Below, piece after piece: positions 1 through 7,661 of a DNA stretch of 39,288 nucleotides. How positions within the stretch are numbered: position 1 is the stretch's first letter; the number at the start of each line of letters is the position of its first letter. The DNA comes from Dialister sp. GTDB lineage: Bacteria; Bacillota; Negativicutes; Veillonellales; Dialisteraceae. Location of the stretch: contig JAIJLI010000004.1 in assembly GCA_022722495.1 (NCBI GenBank), positions 1 to 39,288 on the forward strand, in the 5' to 3' direction. Under the pieces are notes generated by a model that saw only the letters and a program-made list of their open reading frames with translations, did no database searches and had not been told where the DNA came from. Position numbers and translations under genes: made by a program.

Positions 1-1
1 G

Positions 2-172
2 CTCTATTTTCCGGATTCCGACCCGGACGTGGCAAGAGCCCATCTGATGAGATGGATAGTAAGATGCACCCAGCTCTATGAGCAGCTGCTGAAGAGTGGA
101 TACAGCAAGAACAGCAAGGAGTTCAATCCCCTGCAAGTATCCTATATTTTCTTCCATTTGGGAGAGCCCTGA
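2..172 (+). CDS. DUF4248 family protein, C-terminal part
   Basis: The open frame enters from the left edge and stops at TGA 170-172, giving 56 residues. It contains LYFPDSDPDVARAHLMRW near its start and ends in HLGEP. This matches my memory of the C-terminal half of Bacteroidales DUF4248 proteins, small proteins of unknown function that often lie near an HU-like gene, a smalltalk peptide and a PGRP-type amidase. Exactly such neighbours follow here. The N-terminus is outside the window. The family role is not known to me, and the call rests on pattern and context. Confidence 0.72.
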   Translation, partial: LYFPDSDPDVARAHLMRWIVRCTQLYEQLLKSGYSKNSKEFNPLQVSYIFFHLGEP

Positions 173-226
173 TATTTATCAGTGATAATCGTTGAGTATC
201 GTGGAGCAACATTGAGCAACGGTGAA

Positions 227-253
227 TTGGGAATGAGAAATGTTGTATCTTTG
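227..253 (+). promoter_or_regulatory. Possible Bacteroidales promoter for the smalltalk/amidase unit
   Basis: TATCTTTG at 246-253 fits the Bacteroidales -7 box TAnnTTTG. A TTG at 227-229 could be the -33 element, but the 16-base gap is shorter than the usual 19-21. Transcription would begin near 260, about 50 bases before the smalltalk ATG at 313. Confidence 0.4.
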
Positions 254-312
254 CATTGTGATTCAGAAAGAGAAGTCCCACACGGATCATTAATCATTAA
301 TCACTAATCATC

Positions 313-402
313 ATGAAAGTAAACTGGAAATCCGTCATCAATTTCGTCATCACTGTCCTCACCGCCGTCCTCAGCTCCTTCTGCATGCAGAGCTGCAAGT
401 GA
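313..402 (+). CDS. Smalltalk protein (29 aa)
   Basis: This short ORF starts MKVNWK and ends in SFCMQSCK, with a hydrophobic middle (VINFVITVLTAVLSS, residues 8-22). That layout, a basic start with a Trp, one hydrophobic segment and a Cys close to the end, is that of the Bacteroidales peptides annotated as 'smalltalk protein'. These usually lie directly upstream of a PGRP-type amidase, as here. The hydrophobic segment suggests membrane association (inference). It is too short for most gene callers but has the right neighbours and length. The function of the family is unknown. Confidence 0.75.
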   Translation: MKVNWKSVINFVITVLTAVLSSFCMQSCK

Positions 403-416
403 TATATTCTTAATAA

Positions 417-770
417 TCCAAAGCCTGCCACAAGGCCCGTGGTTTCCACTCCATCGGTTACCACTATTACATTACGAAGGATGGCATAGTCTATCCCTGC
501 CGTCCAGAAAACGAGGTGGGGGCTCACGCCCGCCACTACAACGCCCACAGCATCGGAATCTGCTACGAGGGTGGTCTCGACGAGAAAGGCAAGCCTGCCA
601 ACACTCGCACTCCAGCCCAGAAGGATTCTCTGGAAGACCTCCTCTACGGTCTCGCCCTCGACTATCCCGATGCCGAGATTCTAGGTCATCGTGACCTCCC
701 CTGGGTTCGCAAGAGCTGTCCTAGCTTTAATGTCAAGGAATGGCTGAAGGAAATCGACTTCCACATATAA
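417..770 (+). pseudogene. N-acetylmuramoyl-L-alanine amidase, N-terminus missing
   Basis: The frame opens after TAA 414-416 and encodes 117 residues of an Amidase_2/PGRP-like domain. It includes ARGFHSIGYHYYI, VGAHARHYNAHSIGICYEGG, RTPAQ, LGHRDLPWVRKSCPSFNV and a stop at 768-770. Intact relatives start about 20-25 residues earlier with a strand bearing the first zinc-ligand His (IHCSAT-like). Here only 14 bases separate the smalltalk stop from the homologous frame, and no ATG is available. The later H and C ligand region (GHRD...KSCPSF) remains. GTG 516 could start an 84-residue product, but that would lose even more of the fold. It is probably an inactive remnant of a phage-derived or self-lysis amidase. 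Confidence 0.75.
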
Positions 771-804
771 TTCCCCGTACTCTTCTCATACTTTCATTTT
801 CTCT

Positions 805-835
805 CCCCAATCTTATGTCCCGCATAAGGTTGGGG
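805..835. terminator. 13-bp hairpin between convergent genes
   Basis: The arm CCCCAATCTTATG (805-817) pairs with CATAAGGTTGGGG (823-835) around a TCCCG loop, with one G-T wobble. It lies between the converging amidase remnant and the GNAT gene. Neither side has a clean T-tract, so a bidirectional terminator is an inference from position and stem strength. Confidence 0.55.
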
Positions 836-861
836 ATATAATCATTTATCCTGACTAATAT

Positions 862-1467
862 TTATCTTATATATCCCAACAGATCAAGATACATCATCCT
901 TGACTCCAAGTGCTCATCTTCTGGAATATGATTCGCCTCTTTCTCCAAACTCTCTGTAGAGTACAAGAATTTGAAACCATTTTTTTCATAACAGTGAAGC
1001 ACATTCTCCTTATTGTAAGCATCAACAACTATGAAACGGCAACCAGTCTTGTTGGCTGGCAATAAAAACCAAGATATGATATAGTCTATCGCTTGGGATC
1101 CAATACCATCATAAGTACCTTGAAAATCCTTGGCAACCCCAAGTCTTCCTATCAATACCGCCGGATAACTTCTTGTTCTTTTGGAATTCGGAATTTTCCT
1201 TTGTATTTTGTTTCTTGAAGCATTTGGAATTAAAGCAGCCTTGATGCTGTCGTTAGCCAGAGTAAAGGCACAGACTATTTCATTCCTACCACTTCTTTCT
1301 GTAGCAAAGAAATATGTTTTCCCCAATAATTGTCCATCATAGAGACAAGCCTCTTGATGAAAGAAATCATCAAGGTCTTCATCGCCACAACAGAAAGAAT
1401 CAAGCTCATTTTTTGTCGTAACACGATAAAGCGAGCAATTACTTTGCAAAAGGACTCTTTCCTCCAT
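862..1467 (-). CDS. GNAT family N-acetyltransferase, possible toxin of a toxin-antitoxin pair
   Basis: The protein has 201 residues. The segment CGDEDLDDFF (about residues 27-36) is typical of a GNAT subfamily that I know from Bacteroidetes as FxCGDEDLNDFF proteins. IGRLGVAKDFQGTYDGIGSQ (about residues 106-125) contains the acetyl-CoA-binding Q/R-x-x-G-x-G/A-type loop, and VDAYNKENVLHCYEKNGFKF is the C-terminal GNAT signature. The start overlaps the end of the small upstream gene by 29 bases, implying translational coupling. That arrangement resembles GNAT toxins with small antitoxins (TacT/AtaT type), but no target or toxicity can be read from the sequence. An ordinary acetyltransferase remains possible. 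Confidence 0.78.
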   Translation of the reverse strand: MEERVLLQSNCSLYRVTTKNELDSFCCGDEDLDDFFHQEACLYDGQLLGKTYFFATERSGRNEIVCAFTLANDSIKAALIPNASRNKIQRKIPNSKRTRSYPAVLIGRLGVAKDFQGTYDGIGSQAIDYIISWFLLPANKTGCRFIVVDAYNKENVLHCYEKNGFKFLYSTESLEKEANHIPEDEHLESRMMYLDLLGYIR

Positions 1468-1633
1468 GCGCTTTCAAATTAGCAGTTGAACGAACCAATA
1501 TTTTCTCCACATCAGCAAATGACATTCGCAAAGCCTTTCTTTGCGGATTACGTTCATTCTCCTCTGCCTCACGAACAAATCGTTCGGCAGTCTCACCTGT
1601 AAGAACAGGAATACTTCTTATCTCTAATGCCAT
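1439..1633 (-). CDS. Small partner protein upstream of GNAT, possible antitoxin
   Basis: This 64-residue, charge-rich protein begins MALEIRSIPVLTGETAERF and continues with an Arg/Glu-rich helix (VREAEENERNPQRKA). I recall similar short proteins starting with an 'IRSIPVLTGE' segment directly upstream of GNAT genes in Bacteroidetes. The overlap with the GNAT gene, the shared promoter and the size suit an antitoxin, but I do not see a clear ribbon-helix-helix sequence. The last 20 residues (from about ILVRSTANLK) are the least certain part. Confidence 0.6.
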   Translation of the reverse strand: MALEIRSIPVLTGETAERFVREAEENERNPQRKALRMSFADVEKILVRSTANLKAHGGKSPFAK

Positions 1634-1666
1634 AACCTTTCATTTTAAATGATTAATATTATGTTG

Positions 1667-1697
1667 CAAAATTATGCATTTTCTGCGAAACCACCAA
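1667..1697 (-). promoter_or_regulatory. Promoter of the GNAT/partner pair
   Basis: Read on the - strand, TTG (1697-1695), 20 bases, then TAATTTTG (1674-1667) is a good match to the Bacteroidales -33/-7 arrangement. Transcription would begin near 1660 and leave a leader of about 27 bases before the ATG at 1633. It is the cleanest promoter in the window. Confidence 0.6.
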
Positions 1698-1739
1698 GAA
1701 AATCACAAGAAATCTGCAACTCATCTGCAAATTACCACA

Positions 1740-1964
1740 AAACCAGCACTTCAATAATCCTATCCACCTTTCCCCAGGCGGTCCCATCCCGCACAACATG
1801 GCGCAGACCTTTGATGGTCCGCCAACCATAAAGCGTAGCGGTTCTGAGCACCGGAGGGCGGTTACATCCCTTGCCCTTTTGGAAAGGGCGAGGGCTTGGG
1901 AGTGGGTTAAGGACCCTCCCGCTGGGGAGGGACAGGTGGGGCAAATACAGTACTGTAGGGCTGT
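1740..1964. other. Hairpin-rich intergenic block without a gene
   Basis: The stretch 1634-2134 holds no convincing gene. This part contains GCCCTTT/AAAGGGC (1873-1879 with 1883-1889), CCCTCCC/GGGAGGG (1914-1920 with 1925-1931) and the perfect palindrome TACAGTACTGTA (1946-1957). The segment TTACATCCCTTGCCC (1862-1876) followed by AGGGCTTGGGAG resembles TTACATCCTCTC...AGAGAGGCTTGG in the adjoining repeat, so the block may contain two diverged tandem units. Such GC-rich hairpin blocks look like a dispersed non-coding repeat family. Confidence 0.5.
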
Positions 1965-2089
1965 TACATCCTCTCTTCCCTGAGGCTTCTGTCCCCCAGA
2001 ACTGGGGGAACCGAAGGGGGCGTAAAGACTATTGAAGAGAGGCTTGGAGAGAAAGGTGGAGCCTTCTTTAATGGTAAAGAAGGACGGGA
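1965..2089 (+). repeat. Intergenic repeat, copy 1 (inverted partner at 34686-34758)
   Basis: Two segments, 1965-1985 and 2034-2089, match the reverse complement of 34686-34758 almost base for base. Between them copy 1 has an extra 48 bases (1986-2033) that include the hairpin CCCCCAG/CTGGGGG (1993-1999 with 2002-2008). The 3' end forms CCTTCTTTA-ATGG-TAAAGAAGG (2062-2083), whose stem is changed at paired positions in copy 2. The repeat lies just past the end of rfbC and outside the polysaccharide genes. Confidence 0.75.
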
Positions 2090-2134
2090 TGATTTTAGAA
2101 AAAAGATTAGATGATTTTAGAAATCAAAATCCTT

Positions 2135-2704
2135 TTAATATCCAAAAGGACTTTCAAAGTCCTTCAGCACCTCATGTTTCATATCCTTCTCGGAAAGATT
2201 AGCATGTTCAGTAGGAATACGCCAATCAATCCCGAGTGATTCATCCATGATAGAGATACCCCCATCAGCCTCTGGGTGATAGAAGTTATCACACTTATAC
2301 TGGAATACCGCAGTTTCTGATAACACAGCGAAGCCATGCGCAAAGCCCTTAGGAATAAAGAACTGGCGATGATTATCTTCCGTCAGTTCCACCGCCACAT
2401 GCTTACCGTATGTTGGTGAACCCTTACGGATATCCACGGCAACATCCAGCACTCTACCCTTCACACATCTCACCAGCTTACTCTGTGTAAACGGAGGTCT
2501 CTGGAAATGCAAACCACGCATTACACCATAACTGCTCATGCTCTCATTGTCCTGGCAGAACTCCACCTTGTAGCCAACCAATGGCTCCACTTTCTCTTGA
2601 AACTCACGCTCGCTGAAGCTCTCAAAGAAATAGCCACGAGCATCTCTAAACAGGCGTGGCTTAATAATGAGCACACCCTCTATATTTGTCTTTATTACGT
2701 TCAT
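2135..2704 (-). CDS. rfbC: dTDP-4-dehydrorhamnose 3,5-epimerase (copy A)
   Basis: This 189-residue protein is full length for RmlC. It has RLFRDARGYFFESFSEREF, FCQDNESMSSYGVMRGLHFQ with the catalytic His, VRCVKGRVLDVAVDIRKGSPTYGKH, and PKGFAHGFAVLSETAVFQYKC. It converts dTDP-4-keto-6-deoxyglucose to the L-lyxo epimer in dTDP-L-rhamnose synthesis. It starts 21 bases after the stop of the nuclease-GHKL gene, so it may be read from the defence operon. It is closer to the broken copy at 7662-8071 (4 differences over the first 84 residues) than to the copy at 33153-33725 (about 11-12). No rfbB or rfbD is in the window. Confidence 0.95.
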   Translation of the reverse strand: MNVIKTNIEGVLIIKPRLFRDARGYFFESFSEREFQEKVEPLVGYKVEFCQDNESMSSYGVMRGLHFQRPPFTQSKLVRCVKGRVLDVAVDIRKGSPTYGKHVAVELTEDNHRQFFIPKGFAHGFAVLSETAVFQYKCDNFYHPEADGGISIMDESLGIDWRIPTEHANLSEKDMKHEVLKDFESPFGY

Positions 2705-2725
2705 TATTTTTGAAATTATTATTCA

Positions 2726-3856
2726 TTATCTAACTGTATATGGAATATTATAAGATTTTAAGAGCTCTTCATATTGATATTCTGAACCATTTGGAATGGA
2801 TGCAGATTCTATTCTGTTTCCTACTGTTGTTAGAAGACTATTTAAATATTCCATGGATCCACTAATCGGTCCATAGCTTTTCAATAAAAGTTTTATTTTC
2901 CTACCCGATTTTTTTATACGTTGAATATCTTGAATAGCAGACACTTTAGCTTCCCTTCTCGTATTAATATAATCAGAGCTACAGGGAAATTCTATTTCCA
3001 AAGGTCTGATTTCTTTCTTTAAAAAATCATTTTTAAAATCAAGTATCGTTACATTTAAACCATTCTTATAGCAATAACTCACTTGGCAATCATCACCACA
3101 TAGCTCTTTAAACTCTAAGATTGTAAGGTGACCGCCCCGTCCTTTATTCTGTAATTCCTTAAAAGGATCAAAGCTCTTGCCATTATCAGAAATAGAAAGT
3201 ATATGTCCCTCTAACAATTGAATTTTTACCTCGGAGGCATTTCCATGTATAAACGCATTATCGTAAAACTCAAGTATGAGACAAGAGAGATACAACATAG
3301 TAGATTCTGACATAAACTCTTTGACACATGGTCTAGTCATAAATGCCATAAGTTTATCTCCACTATCCAAAGGACTTAAATGCAGCTCTATATTATTATA
3401 AACATCTACCCCATTTTTGTACGTAGCTTCGAAAATCTCTGGTCTGTATTGAATTTCATCAGATATATCATCCCAACTCCACACGCTTATCGGAAAGCCA
3501 AACTTATTTTCAGAAGATAACATTCTACACTTTTCCTGTATTTTGGTATCACGAGCTGCTGTAGTCGCAATAATGAAACTTTCTAATTTAGGAGTAAATA
3601 ATTGAGCTTTACTCGATTCTGTCTCTATTTCCTCTATTTTAAGTTCTTTAGCTAACTGTCGATCTTTCTCCTTGCATTGAACACCATGATAACCAATAGC
3701 ATATGAAGGCTTTCCATAAATATCTACCCCATGTTGAGCTTGCCCTTTTCTACCATGCTTCTGAGTATTAGGATCCCCCCAAATTGAGCGCCAGAGTTTA
3801 TGGCATAAATCTTCAAAATCATTCCAATTTGCTGGTGGATTTAATTGTTGTTTCAT
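2726..3856 (-). CDS. PD-(D/E)XK (Mrr-like) nuclease fused to a GHKL ATPase domain
   Basis: This 376-residue protein has two parts. Residues 11-64 carry WNDFEDLCHKLW, then QHGVDIYG (D45) and VQCKEK (Q60-x-K62), the acidic and Q-x-K residues of Mrr-type restriction nucleases, with E15 in the first helix. Residues about 185-265 resemble a GHKL/HATPase fold: E196-FYD-N200 (N box), SDNGKSFDP (D224/G226, G1 box) and GRGGHLT (G2 box). The last ~110 residues are unassigned. It is third in an apparent operon, 4 bases after the 238-residue gene. I infer DNA cleavage controlled by ATP-dependent conformational change. I do not know a named system with this exact trio. Confidence 0.78.
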   Translation of the reverse strand: MKQQLNPPANWNDFEDLCHKLWRSIWGDPNTQKHGRKGQAQHGVDIYGKPSYAIGYHGVQCKEKDRQLAKELKIEEIETESSKAQLFTPKLESFIIATTAARDTKIQEKCRMLSSENKFGFPISVWSWDDISDEIQYRPEIFEATYKNGVDVYNNIELHLSPLDSGDKLMAFMTRPCVKEFMSESTMLYLSCLILEFYDNAFIHGNASEVKIQLLEGHILSISDNGKSFDPFKELQNKGRGGHLTILEFKELCGDDCQVSYCYKNGLNVTILDFKNDFLKKEIRPLEIEFPCSSDYINTRREAKVSAIQDIQRIKKSGRKIKLLLKSYGPISGSMEYLNSLLTTVGNRIESASIPNGSEYQYEELLKSYNIPYTVR

Positions 3857-3860
3857 ACCT

Positions 3861-4577
3861 TTATTTTTTTCGTTTATTTTTCTTTTTGCTTTTCTGATAA
3901 GCTTTCAACGCTAGCAAATGAGAAGGTAGTTTTTCTAGCAAATAATAGCAATCAGTACTTTTATTCACTATATTTTCAAATTCTTCTGGTGAAAGTTTTG
4001 ATTTGAGTCCTATCTTATAAGTACCTTTCAAAGACATATTAACATCCAAATGATATAGAGGATGCAAAGCACCATTGCTACTGCGAGGATCATAATCATA
4101 TCTAAGATAACATGGTTCATGGGCCCAAAAGAATTCCAAGAGCTTATACGCCTCAATGTTTATAAAGGCATCTTCCTCATCCCTTGACTCATATACATCA
4201 ATGATAGAATCACACTTCACATCATCAAGAATAGATATTGCATTTGAAATAAGTTCCCAAGTGCATCTAATGCCAGAAGTGGTATAGATAGAGAGTACCT
4301 GTTTTGTATACTTATTGACTTCAACTTGACAAGGATATTCAAAAGAATAAAACTTATCTGTTGACAGATACACAAATATTCTACTTTGCTTGTTTATCAC
4401 GACTTTCAAATATGATTGAGTTGACAAAGAACCTTCTTCAATACTATCCTTGTTATTTAGCAATTTTCGAGTAATTTCCAGCAAAACCCTTGTATAATCC
4501 TTATGTTGTTTCAGAGTCTGTGAGAATTTCTTATTCTCATAGGACTCAATCTTACGCAAAATCTCCTTCATCATCAA
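3861..4577 (-). CDS. Protein of unknown function, possibly DUF2290-like
   Basis: This 238-residue protein has no signal or membrane segment and a very basic tail (AYQKSKKKNKRKK). The most conserved-looking part is around residues 155-190: CYLRYDYDPRSSNGALHPLYHLDVN followed by GTYKIGL. A charged R-x-D-x-D...HP-x-x-H pattern of this kind and the length of about 230 residues remind me of DUF2290, but I cannot confirm that. Its first bases overlap the end of the helicase gene by 26 bp and its stop lies 4 bases before the nuclease gene, so the three are probably translated together. A role as sensor or specificity subunit is only inference. Confidence 0.65.
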   Translation of the reverse strand: MMMKEILRKIESYENKKFSQTLKQHKDYTRVLLEITRKLLNNKDSIEEGSLSTQSYLKVVINKQSRIFVYLSTDKFYSFEYPCQVEVNKYTKQVLSIYTTSGIRCTWELISNAISILDDVKCDSIIDVYESRDEEDAFINIEAYKLLEFFWAHEPCYLRYDYDPRSSNGALHPLYHLDVNMSLKGTYKIGLKSKLSPEEFENIVNKSTDCYYLLEKLPSHLLALKAYQKSKKKNKRKK

Positions 4578-6570
4578 TACTATTAAGAAAAGTTTGTATC
4601 AACTGTTTCAGAATGGCATCATTATTCTTAATAGGTACCCCATTTAATGATTTTCGGATAGTATCTTTCGTATGAGTATCATTAATATTCAGTTCCTTAA
4701 ATATATTGCTAATCCTATCCTCTAAAGACAGAGCTTGTTTACCAGCTTTTACCCATGCCTTAATACGTACTTGTTCTTTTTCGGTAGGTGCAGTTACAAC
4801 CAACTTCTTTTCTTTCATAATAGCCTGACCACCTTCATACATTTCTCTAGTGAAGCCATTATCATACCCTTCTCCCTTTGGCAACATCAAATATGAACGA
4901 ATGAAAGAACGAGTCAGCATCGTGTACATCGTATTTCGATAGCTCATATTTTTCTGAATTTTATTGGTTAAACATATAACAAAAGGATACTCTAAACCCT
5001 TAATGTTGTTTCTATTGCTAATCAGAATTTTTCCTTTTTCAGTTTTTTTCGACTCATAAGCAATATTGCAGTTGATACCTAACTCTTTTCCTAAAGCACG
5101 TTCTACATCTTCAGCAGCTTGATAAATGTATTTTTCTTTATCAAGGAAGATGACAGCAATATCATCAGGTTTGACCGTAGGAAACTCTGTGTATATTTTA
5201 CGAATAAGTTTCACGATTCCAGGTATGAAGTTTTTTACACCAATAATATTTAAACTATCGAAATTTGGATCAACATCCTCAAACCTTCTTAAAGGTTCAC
5301 GAGTCAGTGTATATTGACTTCCTTCTATTTTTACTTGGTATCCACATTGTTCCCATTGTTCTTTATCTAGCCACCATAGTTTTTCTTTTTCAAATAACCC
5401 CATTCCTAAAGCTTGAGCAAACATAAGAGTCTTTGGGTCTGTACGATAACATTTGCTTAACAAAAAATTAGGAGGTATTGCATCTTTTTTCTTCTCCTCA
5501 AAAATTGATTGAAATATATCACCAGCAATGAAGCATTTCTTTTCTGTAACCAACTCACATAGATTGAAAAAAGATTCCTTAAAATCCTGACTTTCATCTA
5601 CGAACATATAAGTAAATGCATAGCCATAACTTTTAATCTTTTCACGTACATGCTCTACAGCCTTTTGGCAAGCTGAATCAAAGGTTCCACATTCACGCAA
5701 GCTATAGAAACTAATCTCATAGAAACTACAGATATATCTATAAATACCAGAATACTCATTGCCATAACTTCCCCAAGCGCTGACACAAAGTAAACGATTC
5801 CAATCAATCTGCTGTTCAACCTTCATGAAATTAAAAAACTCAGGAATTCGCTCTCTCAATTTTCTGGCCAATATCTTATTGAAACAAGTAAAGCCAAAAA
5901 CAGCATCCTTATTCTTAACATACAAATCTTTCAGTTTGTGCATTAAGAGTTCTGTTTTTCCAGTTCCAGACAATCCTTGTATAGTAATTCGTTTCCCCTC
6001 TGCCTCTAGTTCCTCGTAAATAAAACGAGTCTGTTGACCATCAAACAACTGTATTTTATGTTTTACCTTATCTAACAGATTGTCAGGCTCTTCTGTTGTT
6101 ATATTCTTTACATCATTAATACTACCTATGAAAAGAGATACCAGTAAATCTAAAGTTCTATAATCTTCAGAATCTTTAACGGCTAACTCATCACCAAACC
6201 ATTCTTTTATATCTACTATATCATTAGTTGAATAGATCGTAGTAAGTTTACTCTTCCATTTTCGTGGGCGACCAATTTTCTCTTTATAGCCATATTTATC
6301 GCTAACAGAGCCTATGTCCTCTATAATATCTTCACACAGATCTTCGAATTTGCCATCAACTTTTTTGGTTGTAACAAAAGCTATTTTCTTTTTTGAAGAA
6401 AGAACGATCATCAAGGACTCATCATTATATTGATATTTTCCATCAATAAGAGGTCCAGATAAGACATAAATCTGCTGCTTAATTGAATCAGCAAGAGTCT
6501 GCATATCTTCCAAAAACATTTTGTTTCTGGAAGATAGCAGTACATTACTATAATAATAATTACTATTCAT
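4552..6570 (-). CDS. UvrD/Rep-like superfamily 1 helicase
   Basis: This 672-residue protein has clear SF1 motifs: GLSGTGKTEL (Walker A, 199-208), MFVDESQDF (Walker B, 322-330), IAGDIFQSIFE (motif III, about 348-358), LSKCYRTDP (motif IV, 371-379), NNIKGLEYPFVICL (motif V, 521-534) and MYTMLTRS (motif VI, 548-555). The first ~170 residues are not typical of UvrD and may recognise a substrate. It is the first gene of the three-gene unit, 25 bases downstream of a decayed acyltransferase gene. Small UvrD-like helicases paired with nucleases occur in several phage-defence systems (for example GajB in Gabija), but the partners here differ. Confidence 0.88.
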   Translation of the reverse strand: MNSNYYYSNVLLSSRNKMFLEDMQTLADSIKQQIYVLSGPLIDGKYQYNDESLMIVLSSKKKIAFVTTKKVDGKFEDLCEDIIEDIGSVSDKYGYKEKIGRPRKWKSKLTTIYSTNDIVDIKEWFGDELAVKDSEDYRTLDLLVSLFIGSINDVKNITTEEPDNLLDKVKHKIQLFDGQQTRFIYEELEAEGKRITIQGLSGTGKTELLMHKLKDLYVKNKDAVFGFTCFNKILARKLRERIPEFFNFMKVEQQIDWNRLLCVSAWGSYGNEYSGIYRYICSFYEISFYSLRECGTFDSACQKAVEHVREKIKSYGYAFTYMFVDESQDFKESFFNLCELVTEKKCFIAGDIFQSIFEEKKKDAIPPNFLLSKCYRTDPKTLMFAQALGMGLFEKEKLWWLDKEQWEQCGYQVKIEGSQYTLTREPLRRFEDVDPNFDSLNIIGVKNFIPGIVKLIRKIYTEFPTVKPDDIAVIFLDKEKYIYQAAEDVERALGKELGINCNIAYESKKTEKGKILISNRNNIKGLEYPFVICLTNKIQKNMSYRNTMYTMLTRSFIRSYLMLPKGEGYDNGFTREMYEGGQAIMKEKKLVVTAPTEKEQVRIKAWVKAGKQALSLEDRISNIFKELNINDTHTKDTIRKSLNGVPIKNNDAILKQLIQTFLNSIDDEGDFA

Positions 6571-6589
6571 TGTAAATACGAATGTTTAT

Positions 6590-6610
6590 AATCTATTACT
6601 GGAATAGATT
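6590..6610. other. 8-bp inverted repeat before the helicase gene
   Basis: AATCTATT (6590-6597) and AATAGATT (6603-6610) form a perfect stem around ACTGG. It covers the stop of the acyltransferase remnant and lies about 20 bases upstream of the helicase ATG. It may be a weak terminator for the gene before or an operator for the gene after. It is AT-rich and could be chance. Confidence 0.3.
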
Positions 6611-7658
6611 TATTATTTTCCTAAATCCCCACATAAAAGCCAATGGGAATCCTACGCCAAAGAATGCGTATAACAAAAGCAAGAGGATATTACCCCCAAC
6701 ACCTGGTGTCAAATCACAAAGATTTGCCCCCCATAACCTATGCCTAGCAATGCTAAAGTACAAAGTTTAAAGCCTACAAAGTGCAAAGCCATAACGTAGA
6801 AAGACTCCTTTCCAATATATGCAATAGCCTTTACCTACAACGTTAGTTTCAATGTGCTTACCTATATACATTATTATATATAGCACTGCAGGAGCAGCAA
6901 CTATCAGTTGAAATATATCCTTCTATTCATTACCATTCAGAGCCACACCGCCAAGCATGCATGCAACCTCGAAAGCCACCAATCCACATACTATTGCCAA
7001 ATATCCATTATCAAAAGACAATTTTATCTTCTGATACATTATTCTGCCAACATATATCAACAGCATTGCAGTAAATGTATTACCAAATCGACGGATGGTC
7101 AAACCATACTTATTACTAAGAATACCTGCTACCATACACATTGTCAGTAAGGCAATGAATCTCATCCACTCATATTGTCAATCATTCTTTGAAATCTTCC
7201 TTATTGCCCAGGAAGCAATAGATAAACCTATCAGAGCCATAAAAAGCATATACACAAACCACATTGCACCAACGACTGGTTCCCTTCCACCCAAACAGAT
7301 AGCAAATACAGTTTGCCTAGCGAAATCTATCATTGAATAAGTATTGATTACTGGATCAGTGGACTCTAAGGAATACCACCCTATCTTTATCAACACATTA
7401 TGCAATAACACTGCAGGCACATAGAAATACAAAATCTTCAAATAAAGCGATGAGAATTTCTTCTTAAGCCAAAGTTTTGGTTGAACAAGTTGCTCTTCCT
7501 TGATAAAGAGCTCAGCTACGATAAAAAACACTGCTACATGCCAAAGACTAAATCACCGCAATGAACCAAACGGCACGAAGGATAACTGAAAGCTATATGC
7601 CCAATGACAATGGCTATGATAGGATTATATCAACGGATAAAGAATGGTTATTTTCCAT
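6596..7658 (-). pseudogene. Acyltransferase-3 family membrane protein, decayed
   Basis: Pieces of one O-acetyltransferase-like membrane protein appear in successive frames. They are MENNHSLSVDIIL near 7658, VWFIAVI, LWHVAVFFIVAELFIKEEQL (from about 7545), GGREPVVGAMWFVYMLFMALIGLSIAS (to 7178), then the 6923-7165 segment, YIGKESFYVMALHFVGFKL and finally GGNILLLLLYAFFGVGFPL up to the stop at 6596. At least three in-frame stops and several frameshifts separate them. One shift is exactly at a run of six G (6727-6732 on +), where a seventh G would restore the frame. It begins 4 bases after the broken rfbC. Confidence 0.8.
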
Positions 7659-7661
7659 TAT

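Noticed and set aside
1732..1983. Short ORFs on both strands in the left repeat region
   Set aside because: They are made of hairpin-repeat sequence rich in Pro/Gly/Arg codons, lack ribosome sites and resemble no protein.
3775..3780. Six-G run in the nuclease-GHKL gene as a phase-variation tract
   Set aside because: The frame is intact on both sides, and six-base runs also occur in other intact genes (31115-31120). Only the seven-base runs coincide with otherwise clean gene breaks.
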